Below, in pieces: positions 36,170 through 47,160 of a DNA stretch of 64,000 nt; within the stretch, counting starts at the first letter, position 1, and every line of letters starts with the position of its first letter. A program made the translations under genes and the position numbers. Source of the stretch: Paraphysomonas bandaiensis (lineage: Eukaryota > Chrysophyceae); contig CBFFRP010000421.1 of the NCBI GenBank assembly GCA_965644295.1, positions 33,003-97,002 of the forward strand. Reading direction: 5' to 3'. The notes beneath the pieces are model-generated. The model made no database searches and was not told the origin of the DNA. It saw only the letters and a program-made list of their open reading frames with translations.

Positions 36170-36644
36170 TTAAGCCGGATCATACGCTCCTGCCCAATCT
36201 ACTTGTCCTAACACAAACAACTTGCGGTCGGTGTCTTCGGCATATGTCTCCTGTATATGCGGCAGATCTTTAGGGCCCTCTTCAAGGTGGTGTTCACAGC
36301 AGCAGGTAGTCTGGAAGGGAGAATAAAGTAGCTCTATAGCGCCGGGTCCTCCCACGGTCACGAAGCGGTCTCACTGGTGCAATTTTGCACACTGACGCAT
36401 GAAACAGACATCTACCAAAATCTGTTACAAATTCAAGCTGACTCCAATGTCTTCCCTCCATTGTGTGCACTCGTCCAGCACATGCATCCACCTTGCACTC
36501 TTCTCCCGAGTGACTTACACTAGTAGGAAACCGTGCACCTTCCCCGCTCGGATGAAAACCTACTAAGCAAGAATAACATAAAAGCACCACAAATGTACCT
36601 GACACTGCTTGGAGAACAGTGCCAGAGCCTTGATATAATCTCAA
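36170..36644 (-). CDS. Possible spliced Cys-rich secreted protein (unit 1; repeated in units 2 and 3)
   Basis: Within the unit, an exon from about 36644 to 36375 joins an exon at 36310-36170 in phase across a 64-nt GT-AG intron with a pyrimidine-rich acceptor (tctcccttccag). The product has a hydrophobic stretch (GTFVVLLCYSCLVGF), suitable as a signal or anchor, then a Cys-rich body with TTCCCEHH and an acidic end (VLGQVDWAGAYDPA). The start codon is uncertain (a TTG or an upstream spliced ATG is needed), and two further 3n stretches with GT-AG ends (63 and 36 nt) may be introns. Identical copies lie at 37563-38037 and 39338-39812. It may be a real repeated gene or a chance frame; no family recognised. 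Confidence 0.33.
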
Positions 36645-36811
36645 TGACCTGGGTCAGGAGAAACCAAGACTAGGCAGTAGACGTGTGAGAAGACATGACA
36701 GGTCTAATCACATCATTGCCATTGCCATGCATCCATGAGGAAAGTTTGACGCATTACCTCGGTCATTGGCCACACAGATACCGAATAATGTGAACTCATA
36801 CTCAGCATCAA

Positions 36812-37120
36812 TCACTCAAAGCAAACGCAGGGAGCAAGCAGAATGTTGATATACCTGACATCTGCTGACTTCAGGTGTTTTGAGTTCTTAAGGTGAACAT
36901 CCCGGATGCTTAACTTCAGCAGGCAGCCCAATACCCCGGTTACCCTTCTGGTGGGCCCTGTCCCGGATGCCCTTGAGGTGGGCCCATTCCCGGATGCCTG
37001 TTTATTCGTCAGGGCACAAAGACGTCTACACAAGTGACACTTATTAGTGTCCCTTGTACCACACAAGCATTTGGCTATGAGTGGGCAGAACAATATCTGC
37101 TGACTATGTTTGCGGCTCAC
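36812..37120 (-). CDS. 102-codon open frame in unit 1 (repeated in units 2 and 3)
   Basis: Starts MSRKHSQQILFCPLIAKCLC, is Cys- and Lys-rich, and contains a short internal repeat (ASGNGPTS, ASGTGPTR) from tandem gggcatccgggaa-type DNA. It also lies at 38205-38513 and 39980-40288; the third copy has one missense change (His to Tyr). A donor-like gtatat near its end could splice it to the downstream Cys-rich exon. Whether it is translated cannot be told from the sequence. Confidence 0.25.
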   Translation of the reverse strand: MSRKHSQQILFCPLIAKCLCGTRDTNKCHLCRRLCALTNKQASGNGPTSRASGTGPTRRVTGVLGCLLKLSIRDVHLKNSKHLKSADVRYINILLAPCVCFE

Positions 37121-37200
37121 GTTAGTTTCCCAGAGAGAATCTCTCCGGTACTTATCCCCCAGAACACCACGAAAAGGTGCGAGTCCGACTTTGTTGAGGG

Positions 37201-37386
37201 TATAGTCTAGTATAGTCTGTCTAGTATAGTCTAGTATAGTCTGTCTAGTATAGTCTAGTATAGTCTGTCTAGTATAGTCTGTCTAGTATAGTCTAGTATA
37301 GTCTGTCTAGTATAGTCTAGTATAGTCTGTCTAGTATAGTCTAGTATAGTCTGTCTAGTATAGTCTGTCTACTATAGTCTAGTATA
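37201..37386. repeat. TAGTC minisatellite, array 2
   Basis: About 186 nt, the shortest and most homogeneous array, almost entirely TATAGTCTAG and TATAGTCTGTCTAG units, between units 1 and 2. Confidence 0.97.
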
Positions 37387-38593
37387 ATTGAAAATCTGAT
37401 TATTAAGAAGCGCAAGCTTGTGCGTTGCCGCGACCAACCTAACAACTCGCGCGACACTATGCATAACATGACTCTCATCTAGTTACTATTGCATGCACCG
37501 ACAAGTGCTCAACTATACAACACGATTTAGTTAGCTACATGGGCATACGACGAGTTGCGTGTTTAAGCCGGATCATACGCTCCTGCCCAATCTACTTGTC
37601 CTAACACAAACAACTTGCGGTCGGTGTCTTCGGCATATGTCTCCTGTATATGCGGCAGATCTTTAGGGCCCTCTTCAAGGTGGTGTTCACAGCAGCAGGT
37701 AGTCTGGAAGGGAGAATAAAGTAGCTCTATAGCGCCGGGTCCTCCCACGGTCACGAAGCGGTCTCACTGGTGCAATTTTGCACACTGACGCATGAAACAG
37801 ACATCTACCAAAATCTGTTACAAATTCAAGCTGACTCCAATGTCTTCCCTCCATTGTGTGCACTCGTCCAGCACATGCATCCACCTTGCACTCTTCTCCC
37901 GAGTGACTTACACTAGTAGGAAACCGTGCACCTTCCCCGCTCGGATGAAAACCTACTAAGCAAGAATAACATAAAAGCACCACAAATGTACCTGACACTG
38001 CTTGGAGAACAGTGCCAGAGCCTTGATATAATCTCAATGACCTGGGTCAGGAGAAACCAAGACTAGGCAGTAGACGTGTGAGAAGACATGACAGGTCTAA
38101 TCACATCATTGCCATTGCCATGCATCCATGAGGAAAGTTTGACGCATTACCTCGGTCATTGGCCACACAGATACCGAATAATGTGAACTCATACTCAGCA
38201 TCAATCACTCAAAGCAAACGCAGGGAGCAAGCAGAATGTTGATATACCTGACATCTGCTGACTTCAGGTGTTTTGAGTTCTTAAGGTGAACATCCCGGAT
38301 GCTTAACTTCAGCAGGCAGCCCAATACCCCGGTTACCCTTCTGGTGGGCCCTGTCCCGGATGCCCTTGAGGTGGGCCCATTCCCGGATGCCTGTTTATTC
38401 GTCAGGGCACAAAGACGTCTACACAAGTGACACTTATTAGTGTCCCTTGTACCACACAAGCATTTGGCTATGAGTGGGCAGAACAATATCTGCTGACTAT
38501 GTTTGCGGCTCACGTTAGTTTCCCAGAGAGAATCTCTCCGGTACTTATCCCCCAGAACACCACGAAAAGGTGCGAGTCCGACTTTGTTGAGGG
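37387..38593. repeat. 1,207-bp unit 2 of a triplicated sequence
   Basis: Identical in length and almost in sequence to unit 1. Carries the same minus-strand frames at 37563-38037 and 38205-38513. Confidence 0.97.
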
Positions 38594-39161
38594 TATAGTC
38601 TAGTATAGTCTGTCTAGTATAGTCTAGTATAGTCTGTCTAGTATAGTCTAGTATAGTCTGTCTAGTATAGTCTAGTATAGTCTGTCTAGTATAGTCTGTC
38701 TAGTATAGTCTAGTATAGTCTGTCTAGTATAGTCTAGTATAGTCTGTCTAGTATAGTCTGTCTACTATAGTCTAGTATAGTCTACTATAGTCTAGTATAG
38801 TCTACTATAGTCTAGTATAGTCTGTCTACTATAGTCTAGTATAGTCTGTCTACTATAGTCTAGTATAGTCTACTATAGTCTAGTATAGTCACTCTACTAT
38901 AGTCTAGTATAGTCTACTATAGTCTAGTATAGTCTACTATAGTCTACTATAGTCTGTCTAGTATAGTCTACTATAGTCTAGTATAGTCTATTATAGTCTA
39001 GTATAGTCTACTATAGTCTAGTATAGTCACTCTACTATAGTCTAGTATAGTCACTCTACTATAGTCTAGTATAGTCTACTATAGTCTAGTATAGTCTCTC
39101 TACTATAGTCTATTATAGTCTACTATAGTCTAGTATAGTCTGTCTACTATGGTCTAGTATA
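38594..39161. repeat. TAGTC minisatellite, array 3
   Basis: Begins with the same unit order as arrays 2 and 4. Ends with the same variant string as array 1 (CTCTCTAC, then a TATTATAG unit, then a final TCTGTCTAC unit before the 1,207-bp unit), implying that array flanks were copied together with units. Confidence 0.97.
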
Positions 39162-40368
39162 ATTGAAAATCTGATTATTAAGAAGCGCAAGCTTGTGCGT
39201 TGCCGCGACCAACCTAACAACTCGCGCGACACTATGCATAACATGACTCTCATCTAGTTACTATTGCATGCACCGACAAGTGCTCAACTATACAACACGA
39301 TTTAGTTAGCTACATGGGCATACGACGAGTTGCGTGTTTAAGCCGGATCATACGCTCCTGCCCAATCTACTTGTCCTAACACAAACAACTTGCGGTCGGT
39401 GTCTTCGGCATATGTCTCCTGTATATGCGGCAGATCTTTAGGGCCCTCTTCAAGGTGGTGTTCACAGCAGCAGGTAGTCTGGAAGGGAGAATAAAGTAGC
39501 TCTATAGCGCCGGGTCCTCCCACGGTCACGAAGCGGTCTCACTGGTGCAATTTTGCACACTGACGCATGAAACAGACATCTACCAAAATCTGTTACAAAT
39601 TCAAGCTGACTCCAATGTCTTCCCTCCATTGTGTGCACTCGTCCAGCACATGCATCCACCTTGCACTCTTCTCCCGAGTGACTTACACTAGTAGGAAACC
39701 GTGCACCTTCCCCGCTCGGATGAAAACCTACTAAGCAAGAATAACATAAAAGCACCACAAATGTACCTGACACTGCTTGGAGAACAGTGCCAGAGCCTTG
39801 ATATAATCTCAATGACCTGGGTCAGGAGAAACCAAGACTAGGCAGTAGACGTGTGAGAAGACATGACAGGTCTAATCACATCATTGCCATTGCCATGCAT
39901 CCATGAGGAAAGTTTGACGCATTACCTCGGTCATTGGCCACACAGATACCGAATAATGTGAACTCATACTCAGCATCAATCACTCAAAGCAAACGCAGGG
40001 AGCAAGCAGAATGTTGATATACCTGACATCTGCTGACTTCAGGTGTTTTGAGTTCTTAAGGTAAACATCCCGGATGCTTAACTTCAGCAGGCAGCCCAAT
40101 ACCCCGGTTACCCTTCTGGTGGGCCCTGTCCCGGATGCCCTTGAGGTGGGCCCATTCCCGGATGCCTGTTTATTCGTCAGGGCACAAAGACGTCTACACA
40201 AGTGACACTTATTAGTGTCCCTTGTACCACACAAGCATTTGGCTATGAGTGGGCAGAACAATATCTGCTGACTATGTTTGCGGCTCACGTTAGTTTCCCA
40301 GAGAGAATCTCTCCGGTACTTATCCCCCAGAACACCACGAAAAGGTGCGAGTCCGACTTTGTTGAGGG
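39162..40368. repeat. 1,207-bp unit 3 of a triplicated sequence
   Basis: Same 1,207-nt length. Differs from unit 1 at aacaactcg and at ggtaaacatcc (ggtgaacatcc in units 1 and 2), the latter giving the His-to-Tyr change in the 102-codon frame at 39980-40288. Confidence 0.97.
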
Positions 40369-40881
40369 TATAGTCTAGTATAGTCTGTCTAGTATAGTCT
40401 AGTATAGTCTGTCTAGTATAGTCTAGTATAGTCTGTCTAGTATAGTCTAGTATAGTCTGTCTAGTATAGTCTGTCTAGTATAGTCTGTCTAGTATAGTCT
40501 AGTATAGTCTAGTATAGTCTGTCTAGTATAGTCTAGTATAGTCTACTATAGTCTAGTATAGTCTACTATAGTCTAGTATAGTCTGTCTACTATAGTCTAG
40601 TATAGTCTGTCTACTATAGTCTAGTATAGTCTACTATAGTCTAGTATAGTCTACTATAGTCTAGTATAGTCTACTATAGTCTAGTATAGTCTACTATAGT
40701 CTACTATAGTCTAGTATAGTCTGTCTACTATAGTCTAGTATAGTCTACTATAGTCTAGTATAGTCACTCTACTATAGTCTAGTATAGTCTACTATAGTCT
40801 AGTATAGTCTCTCTACTATAGTCTAGTATAGTCACTCTACTATAGTCTATTATAGTCTAGTATAGTCTACTATAGTCTAGC
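40369..40881. repeat. TAGTC minisatellite, array 4
   Basis: Last array, richest in CTACTATAG variants. It decays at tagtctagcatacacatg into unique sequence with no fourth unit. Confidence 0.97.
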
Positions 40882-41098
40882 ATACACATGCATGCGTTTG
40901 CTGCAAATTAACGACAAATCTTGTTATATGCTAAATTTCACCTAATCTTATAGTTCAGTACAGTACCATCTAGTTCTCATTATTGCTTGCGCATGTAACA
41001 GAAAAGCAATAACTGTACCCCAATGAATGAACTGATTATTACTCAACAGCCCAATAGTACTCCAGCTACACACTCTACTACTCTAGTCTCTAGTACCA

Positions 41099-41454
41099 CT
41101 ACTTATTACCTGACACTAGCCGGGAGTCTCTGGAGCTTATAGCCATTTCTGATGCATTTCTCTTTTTACCACGACTGAGAGCATTGCTCAGTAAGTCGAG
41201 CATATCCACTACCTCACCTGCATGGTCTTCTTTTTCCATTTCAAACACGGTTTCATGCTGTAAATCAGCACATGAATCAACGACGTACTCGGACTGAACT
41301 TTCACTGCGCATTTCAAATGCTTTACTCCTCTCCAATACTAATAGGCATTCTGCTTGCTTGCGTCATCTTCAATAACCTCGAGACATACACTCTCCGCTT
41401 TTCTACGGACACGGGAACCCACTTGTCACGCTCATTTTGTCGATAATGAGGCAT
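41099..41454 (-). CDS. Small hypothetical protein (~106 aa), two exons
   Basis: Exons 41454-41340 and 41304-41099 join in phase across a 35-nt GT-AG intron. The ATG at 41454 begins MPHYRQNERDKWVPVSVEKR, a basic N-terminal half. The second half is acidic and helical (GEVVDMLDLLSNALSRGKKR). There is no signal peptide or membrane segment. It sits between the satellite region and a transposon remnant, so it could be an unrelated single-copy gene or part of a decayed element. Family not recognised. The intron is at the lower size limit, but a second 35-nt intron is predicted elsewhere in the window. Confidence 0.42.
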
Positions 41455-41550
41455 AAACCTTTACAATAGCTCTCCCGCATAGTAATGAAGCTTGCTATAC
41501 GAACTCACAGTTAATAATGGCACGATTCACAGTGTATTCGCTCTCTCAAA

Positions 41551-41823
41551 TTCCTTCTGTGGGATTAAGTCGATCCAGCAGAATATGTCGATCCAGCAAA
41601 CAAATCGACCTTTTTTCGTTATTTCTCTGAAATATATTCGTCAAAAAACAACATGCATCAAAAAAACCTGGATTTTTTTGCTGGATCGACATATTCTGCT
41701 GGATCTTATTCCCACAGACAGAATTCCAAGAAATCACAATCTAAGTGCGTGGCATTCGCTACTTCAAAATTGAAGTTCTGTCTGTGGGAATAAGTCGATC
41801 CACCGGAATAAGTCGATCCAGCA
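41551..41823. repeat. Nested inverted/direct repeats of a TCGATCCAGCA motif
   Basis: Arm 1 (41551-41597: ttctgtgggattaagtcgat, then two TCGATCCAGCA copies) is inverted at about 41679-41724. A third partial copy in the arm-1 orientation lies at 41775-41823 (tctgtctgtgggaataagtc). Probably transposon ends, one possibly a solo MITE inserted next to the other; they stand just 5' of the DDE transposase frame. Confidence 0.8.
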
Positions 41824-41988
41824 AAAAAATCAAAAACGACAATTTGATGAAAAACATACCAATTCGAATGGAATTTACAGTCAATAACTGTCATATATTT
41901 CACATTTATGTCATAACCATTATAGTATCGATGTGGAAAATCTGAGCATATCACAAGTGTATGCCTCCTGTCATGTAATCAAAATCTG

Positions 41989-43395
41989 GTGCATATTCTT
42001 CTTAAAATAATACACTTCTGCAGGCAAAATACTCCCGAGGTACCCTCCATCAGGTCAAGTGATAGCAGCGGCGATGAACCGCCAATAATAGCGTCACATG
42101 ATAATATACCTGTCATATTTGTTCCCACTGTAACATCCTTAAGGTTTTATTCCAAAATATCTTATCGGGACTTGAAGGATCACTTGTTTACAAAAGAAGA
42201 AAAAACATGGTTGGTGGAAGAATATTTAAAAACTTCTGACAACCTATTACCGCCTTCGCACCCACACTATGAAAACAATTGTAAAGTTTATCACTCACAA
42301 CGCGAACTGGCCGATCGATATAAAATATCGCGGTCCAAATTTCAACGTTGGGTGAGATCAAAAACTTCGGACATACCAATCAAAAATGATTGGGAAAACG
42401 TGGGAAGGAATCCTGATATGACTGCAAAGGATGTGGCACGTTTCACCAAAATTATTGTAGAAAGCGAGATAAGCTTGCATCCAATTAACCAGTCTGCCAA
42501 GACAAAGCTGCTGGTGGATCTTAGGGTGGAATCAGGATGTAGGCGGAAGAGACAGTTGGAGACTCATCAGCTCTGTTTGGATCCTGACTCGAAAACCCAA
42601 AAAAAATATATGGAGCTTGCTGGTGCTACAAACCTCACAGGACAGCACCTTACTGAAGCAAGGAGGAAAGCTTGCCAAGATCCACGTATGAGCTATTCGT
42701 GGTATCTGATGTGTGAAGCATTTTCTGCCACCCTTGCTCCTGAAAGGAAGTGGAATTTCGATGGGTCTACTTTTCAGATAATGGATATGGGTAAAGGAGG
42801 TGTCTATCTACACTACCGAGGTACTAATGGTAGTCAGGCTAGCCCAATTCCGAAAGCAATGAAGGGTAAAGTAAGCACTTGTCCCGAGTTTCAGGACGTC
42901 TATTTAAAGTGGATGGCAATGAGCAACGCTGCTGGGGAGTCTAGTCCAATGGTAATTGTAGCTGCCATAAAAGATATGCCAGATGGGGCATTTGAAGCTC
43001 TCCCGATTGTGGGGCTTTCCAACACATCTGCTTTGGGTGAGGTTGGCTATTTCGTGTGTTGCTCTACACGCTCTGGAAATGAAGCTTTATGGAAATGGTA
43101 TTATGAAACTATTGTCGTTGGAACCATTGTTAGAGCCAATATCGTGAATGACCATCTGAAAAATCCGGATGGTAGTCCAATGCGTAATTTTTTGTCCACT
43201 GACGACGGCGAGGCCACAATTCTGAAGCATGCGTTTGACCAACGAATTCAAGAGTTATTCAAAGGCGCTGGTATCGATTATGCAAAGGGGGGGGCCAGTA
43301 CGACGTCAATTCATCAACCTCTCGACCGATCAGTTGTCTTCCGCGATCATGATACTTACTGCAGTGTCTATCGCTATATGTGTCCGAAAAGTTAA
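41989..43395 (+). pseudogene. DDE-superfamily transposase remnant (pogo/DDE_1-like), 3' truncated
   Basis: An open frame of about 460 codons, with no convincing ATG at its start; an acceptor-like ttctgcag at 42005-42012 suggests the first coding bases come from an upstream exon. Residues ~60-150 hold a helix-turn-helix-like region (YHSQRELADRYKISRSKFQR). The catalytic core shows KWNFDGSTFQ (first Asp), NFLSTDDGEATI (second Asp) and the STTSIHQPLDRSV motif typical of pogo/Jerky-type DDE_1 enzymes. The frame stops 21 residues after QPLD, where relatives continue, so the C-terminus is missing. Its ends may be the TCGATCCAGCA repeats upstream; no matching repeat was found downstream. Likely inactive. 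Confidence 0.75.
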
Positions 43396-43786
43396 TGCTT
43401 GTGCTACACACCACTAACTTAAACTTACTGGAGGTTAACATCGGCAGGGTGTCCATAGCTCCGAAAAAAACTTCTTCCATTATTTTTATATAATATCTTT
43501 ACTCCAAACTTCTGTTATGGTTTTGAAACTAAGGGTGAATATTTAGTCTCTGTTACAATAACAGAATAGTCATGAATTTATTCCTAAATACACGAATCTT
43601 ACACTCCATAAATATACATATATGTTTATAATTTATTTTTGTTTCCTTGAAGAAAATCTGTGTTACTTCTGTTAACTTATAACTTATATATGCCCCCCAT
43701 TACATTGGTGCTGAACATGAAATGTATACGGAGGTTTCATATTTCATACACGCCATCCGCGCCCAAGGACATCAACAATAGTTATC

Positions 43787-46700
43787 CTAGTTACTTCCTA
43801 GCAAGCACCAATCATATTTGTACCAGAACTCTCCAGTTTCTTCCTCCGTTAGGCCAGTCAAAAATTTACTGATATCAAACGTGCAGTCATTCTTCTCAAG
43901 TACCATAGACACATCGCCACTAGATAATTCACAAGAACTGCCAGAAGCAAGAAGGGTTCGAATTATCTGACCTGCAAAAGAATAGAGTAAACATATAGAT
44001 TCTACCATTATATACAAGTTTCACTGTCCGGTAGTAGGTGTGCATTGTGAATACCAATCACATATCTACAAGTTTTAGGGAAAAATTTAATTTTGGCCCT
44101 TTTTGGCCCTCGGCCCGCTAGGGCCCTCGGCCCGCATTTGGCCCTCTACTACAACTAACAATAATAACAATAATTCTTAATTAAAAACACACACAACACA
44201 CACTACAACCACAAGCAACAATAACGCACAAAGCAAAGGGCAGTATTACGCACAAAGCAAAGGGTCAAATTTAGCAAGAGTTATTAATATCTTAAGCAAG
44301 AGCAACTTTATACCAAAACATTTTTCGGAGCTGGGGGCTCCCCACGCTTCGACTCTACGAGCCGGCGTCCACTGCCCCCAGGCCCCCGCCCCTAAACAAC
44401 GCCGGGGCCGGCCCCACCGGCCCTATTCCGGCGTTTGGCGCCGGTCTGAGCCCTGCCGGCGGCAACACAGCATGTCTCAATCTCCTCGGTGAAAGCACAG
44501 TCTTCGGCTGTCACTGTAGACTCCTTGCCACATCCAGTGTATTTCACTATCTCCTCAATTGAAATACAATCATCAGTGGGTACATCGACAACATATCCAT
44601 TCTGCAGTCGGCACTGCTCGCGATAGCCAACGATGGACCCCTCGTAAAATCCAACTCTCACCACCTCGTACATGCACCCATCCTCAGGATCATAGTGGCT
44701 CTTCCCAATCAAAAACTTGTATTGGTTGAGCTGCGCAAACTTAGTCCTTTGGACTGACCTGTCCATTTCAAATGCAGCGTAGTCCTCTGGCAATGTGAAT
44801 TGCTGGAATGGCAGATGTTTCGGCCGGGATGCATGACCCCTGAGAATTTTGTTTCGAAGTTCGACGTATTCTTGACTTAGCTTCCGAATAGTACTCACAT
44901 ATAACACCACGGAAGGATGCGCAGTGGGAAAAGCCTCGTTCAGCTTTCTGTTAAACCTTTCCAGTGGATTGTTGGTTCTATTAATCAAGCGGGATGTTGA
45001 TGACTCGTCTGTTACAATGCCATGCACATTCCAATCATTAGGATCGGATCCAGTTACAGGCTTGCCCTCAAAGTTCCGTTTGATAGCATTCATCAGACCC
45101 TTCTCGAAATCCACTGAGCCATTGATGATCTCCATCATGAAATCTGTTGAGGCCTTACTCAAATAAAGAGCCATGGAATACACTTCTTCAAACTTCGATT
45201 GCAGCAATATATAAAATACAGGAATGTATAGGGACGAGGCGTAGTCATATATCATAATTACTAGACACTGAGAAAATCCCTTTGGCACACATTTAAAAGT
45301 ACAGTCTATAAACAGATGGACCGGACCACCCTTTACAATATTGATTAAATCAGGATGTGCAAAGCCAATTATCTTCTGCATCTGATTGCTAACATTGATT
45401 GAAGTATTGAACTGTAAAAATAGTCTCTCGTCGTCATCAGCACAGTTCACAAGCGGATACGACGATATAATTCCTTCCCAATCATTGAACTCTAAACGTC
45501 TACACTGATACACCAAAGCTTTGAGTTTCGACGTTTCGAGATATCTATATGGCATTCCTACCGAAATAAGCAAAAGAAAATGAAGTGAAAACAGCAAAAA
45601 GAAAAAAAATATCAATTTTCTCACCGAGCTGCTTATATTTCGCTCGCGTTGTTTCCGCAACTTCATTTGCAATCGCAATGGAGGACTTCGAAACATCTTT
45701 CAACGCCATTGCTTCACAAAGTTGTTTCATTTCACCACTTGCGTCATATACACCTTTACAAAACGACGACCTCTCCTTGGAATTATCATCAGATGTTGGT
45801 GAATCTGAAGGCAATATAAAGATGGCGGCACCACATTTGTGCTCCTCTTTCCCCTTTGAAATTATCAGTTTTTCATCAGATTCTTCTGCTTGCTCGTGAA
45901 CAAGAATTGTCAATTTAGCTGGACAGCCACATGTTCTTCCTTTCCGGTGTTTTGAGCACCGATAATAACCCTTCAAATTTCCTAAATATATGGATCAGTG
46001 GCTTACTGATAGAGAATATATTATACCGAACCATCTTGAAGCCTCTTCCTCTGCTTGATAGTGTATCTGAAACCTTCCCACTGAAAAGTTGTAGGGAGAT
46101 CATCGCTATTACAACTATCTTTTCTCCCTGATTCTTCTGAATTAGAATCATGCATTATTAATCGCCTGCTTGATGACAAAATTATTAATGAATTTGTATT
46201 AAGTTTTCAAAAAGTCGAAATTAAAAACTAATCACATTAGTTTTTTCAAAACTCGAAATCTTTAAAAGACAATAACTGAAATAATATAACAAATCAAAAT
46301 CTTCAGGAGGCAAAAACTGAAAAAAATTAATTTTAGAGGGCCCGCGGGGGGCCGCGGGCCCGCGAGGGCCGAGGGCCCTGGCGGGCCGCAAAAAAACCTT
46401 ATCAGTTTTAGACGTACCACTCTCACAGTTCGATACGTTATCAATATACCACGTGAGTGCACCAGTGTCTTCATCCTCTTCAAAAAAACAAGTGCCAGCC
46501 CTTTCAATGCCATGCACAACATATGTTTGATCCAAACATGATGCTGCTGACGCACTTTCACCATAGATATGAGCATCATAATCTATCTTAGGGTACTTCT
46601 TGGCTTCGGCCACTTTGGCAAACCACACATCACCCATGCGAACACAATCACCTGGTCACCATGTCAATTAAGATTAAATTTCTTTTGTACAATAATTGTG

Positions 46701-47160
46701 CGTGCTTACCCAATACATAATCGTCTGTAAAACCAAATGTTGACTCAGGAGTAAGAGCATGTGTTGCACGAGTGTCTCCTTCACAATTGTGACCAAGGAA
46801 AAAACGCAAGCCAAAGAAATCATCAGTGGGTTCGAACACATAAGATATCGGCGTGCCATTCCCTTCGCCGTTATCCTCAACAATATTAACACATTCATTC
46901 ATTCGAAGAATCCACGTATCGTATGGGACTGAGCAATCAGGAGAAAACGAAGCCACATATTCGAAAAACTTCGTACGACCTTTCTTCCCTCTTTTCCTGA
47001 GCATGCCTTCAGTATGAGGTAGTTGATCAATACTCTCCCTGGTCACATGAGAAGATGAAATGGAAGCTCGTATGTTTTTTTTTAAATGGGCTCCACCATT
47101 CCGTATTTGTGCATCAACAGATATCACAAACAACCACGTGACAACTGACAATCTCAACAT
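43787..47160 (-). CDS. Secreted Cys-containing protein with a MULE inside its second intron
   Basis: Exons 47160-46710, 46651-46418 and 43971-43787 encode 289 residues. The first intron is 58 nt. The second (46417-43972) is 2,446 nt because a complete MULE lies in it; donor (gtacgt) and acceptor (ttttgcag) keep phase 1. The product begins MLRLSVVTWLFVISVDAQ, a clear signal peptide. A basic segment follows (LRKRGKKGR), then a body with regularly spaced Cys (SFSPDCSVPYDTW, FFLGHNCEGD, SNCESG, SSCELSS, NDCTFD, KYDWCLL) that could form disulfides. I do not recognise the fold. It is divergent from the PPG-type membrane protein at 47639. Confidence 0.75.
44092..46390. mobile_element. MULE (Mutator-like) DNA transposon with GC-rich inverted ends
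   Basis: Both ends carry GC-rich sequence in inverted orientation: 44092-44153 with cggcccgctagggccctcgg, and 46336-46390 whose reverse complement contains cggcccgccagggccctcgg. These stand out in an AT-rich region. The single gene between them is a FLYWCH/MULE transposase. Exact termini and the target-site duplication could not be settled. The element lies entirely inside an intron of the secreted-protein gene, in the same orientation. Confidence 0.8.
44392..46155 (-). CDS. FLYWCH zinc-finger MULE transposase, internally deleted
   Basis: Three exons (46155-46032, 45981-45625, 45557-44392; introns 50 and 67 nt) give 548 residues. The N-terminal FLYWCH-type finger spans exons 1-2 (TFQWEGFRYTIKQRKRLQDG, then GYYRCSKHRKGRTCGCPAK). 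The MULE catalytic domain follows, with HLFIDCTFKCVPKGFSQ (first Asp), the IPVFYILLQSKFEEVYS segment and NGSVDFEKGLMNAI (second Asp). The region that should carry the third acidic residue and the C/H cluster appears deleted: the protein passes directly to NRTNNPLERFNRKLNEAFP, normally ~100 residues further on. So the enzyme is probably inactive although the frame is intact. The C-terminus is Gly/Ala/Arg-rich and GC-rich. Confidence 0.85.

Larger units (their letters stand above)
35994..37200. repeat. 1,207-bp unit 1 of a triplicated sequence
   Basis: Starts attgaaaatctgattatt and ends ccgactttgttgaggg. Same length as units 2 and 3, with only a few substitutions (e.g. aacgactcg here, aacaactcg in the others). 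On the minus strand it carries open frames of 102 and 116 codons and a Cys-rich 3' exon candidate, described separately. Confidence 0.97.

Noticed and set aside
35356-40881. CRISPR-like look of regularly repeated short units
   Set aside because: Units are contiguous without unique spacers, the genome is eukaryotic, and no cas genes are present. It is a minisatellite.
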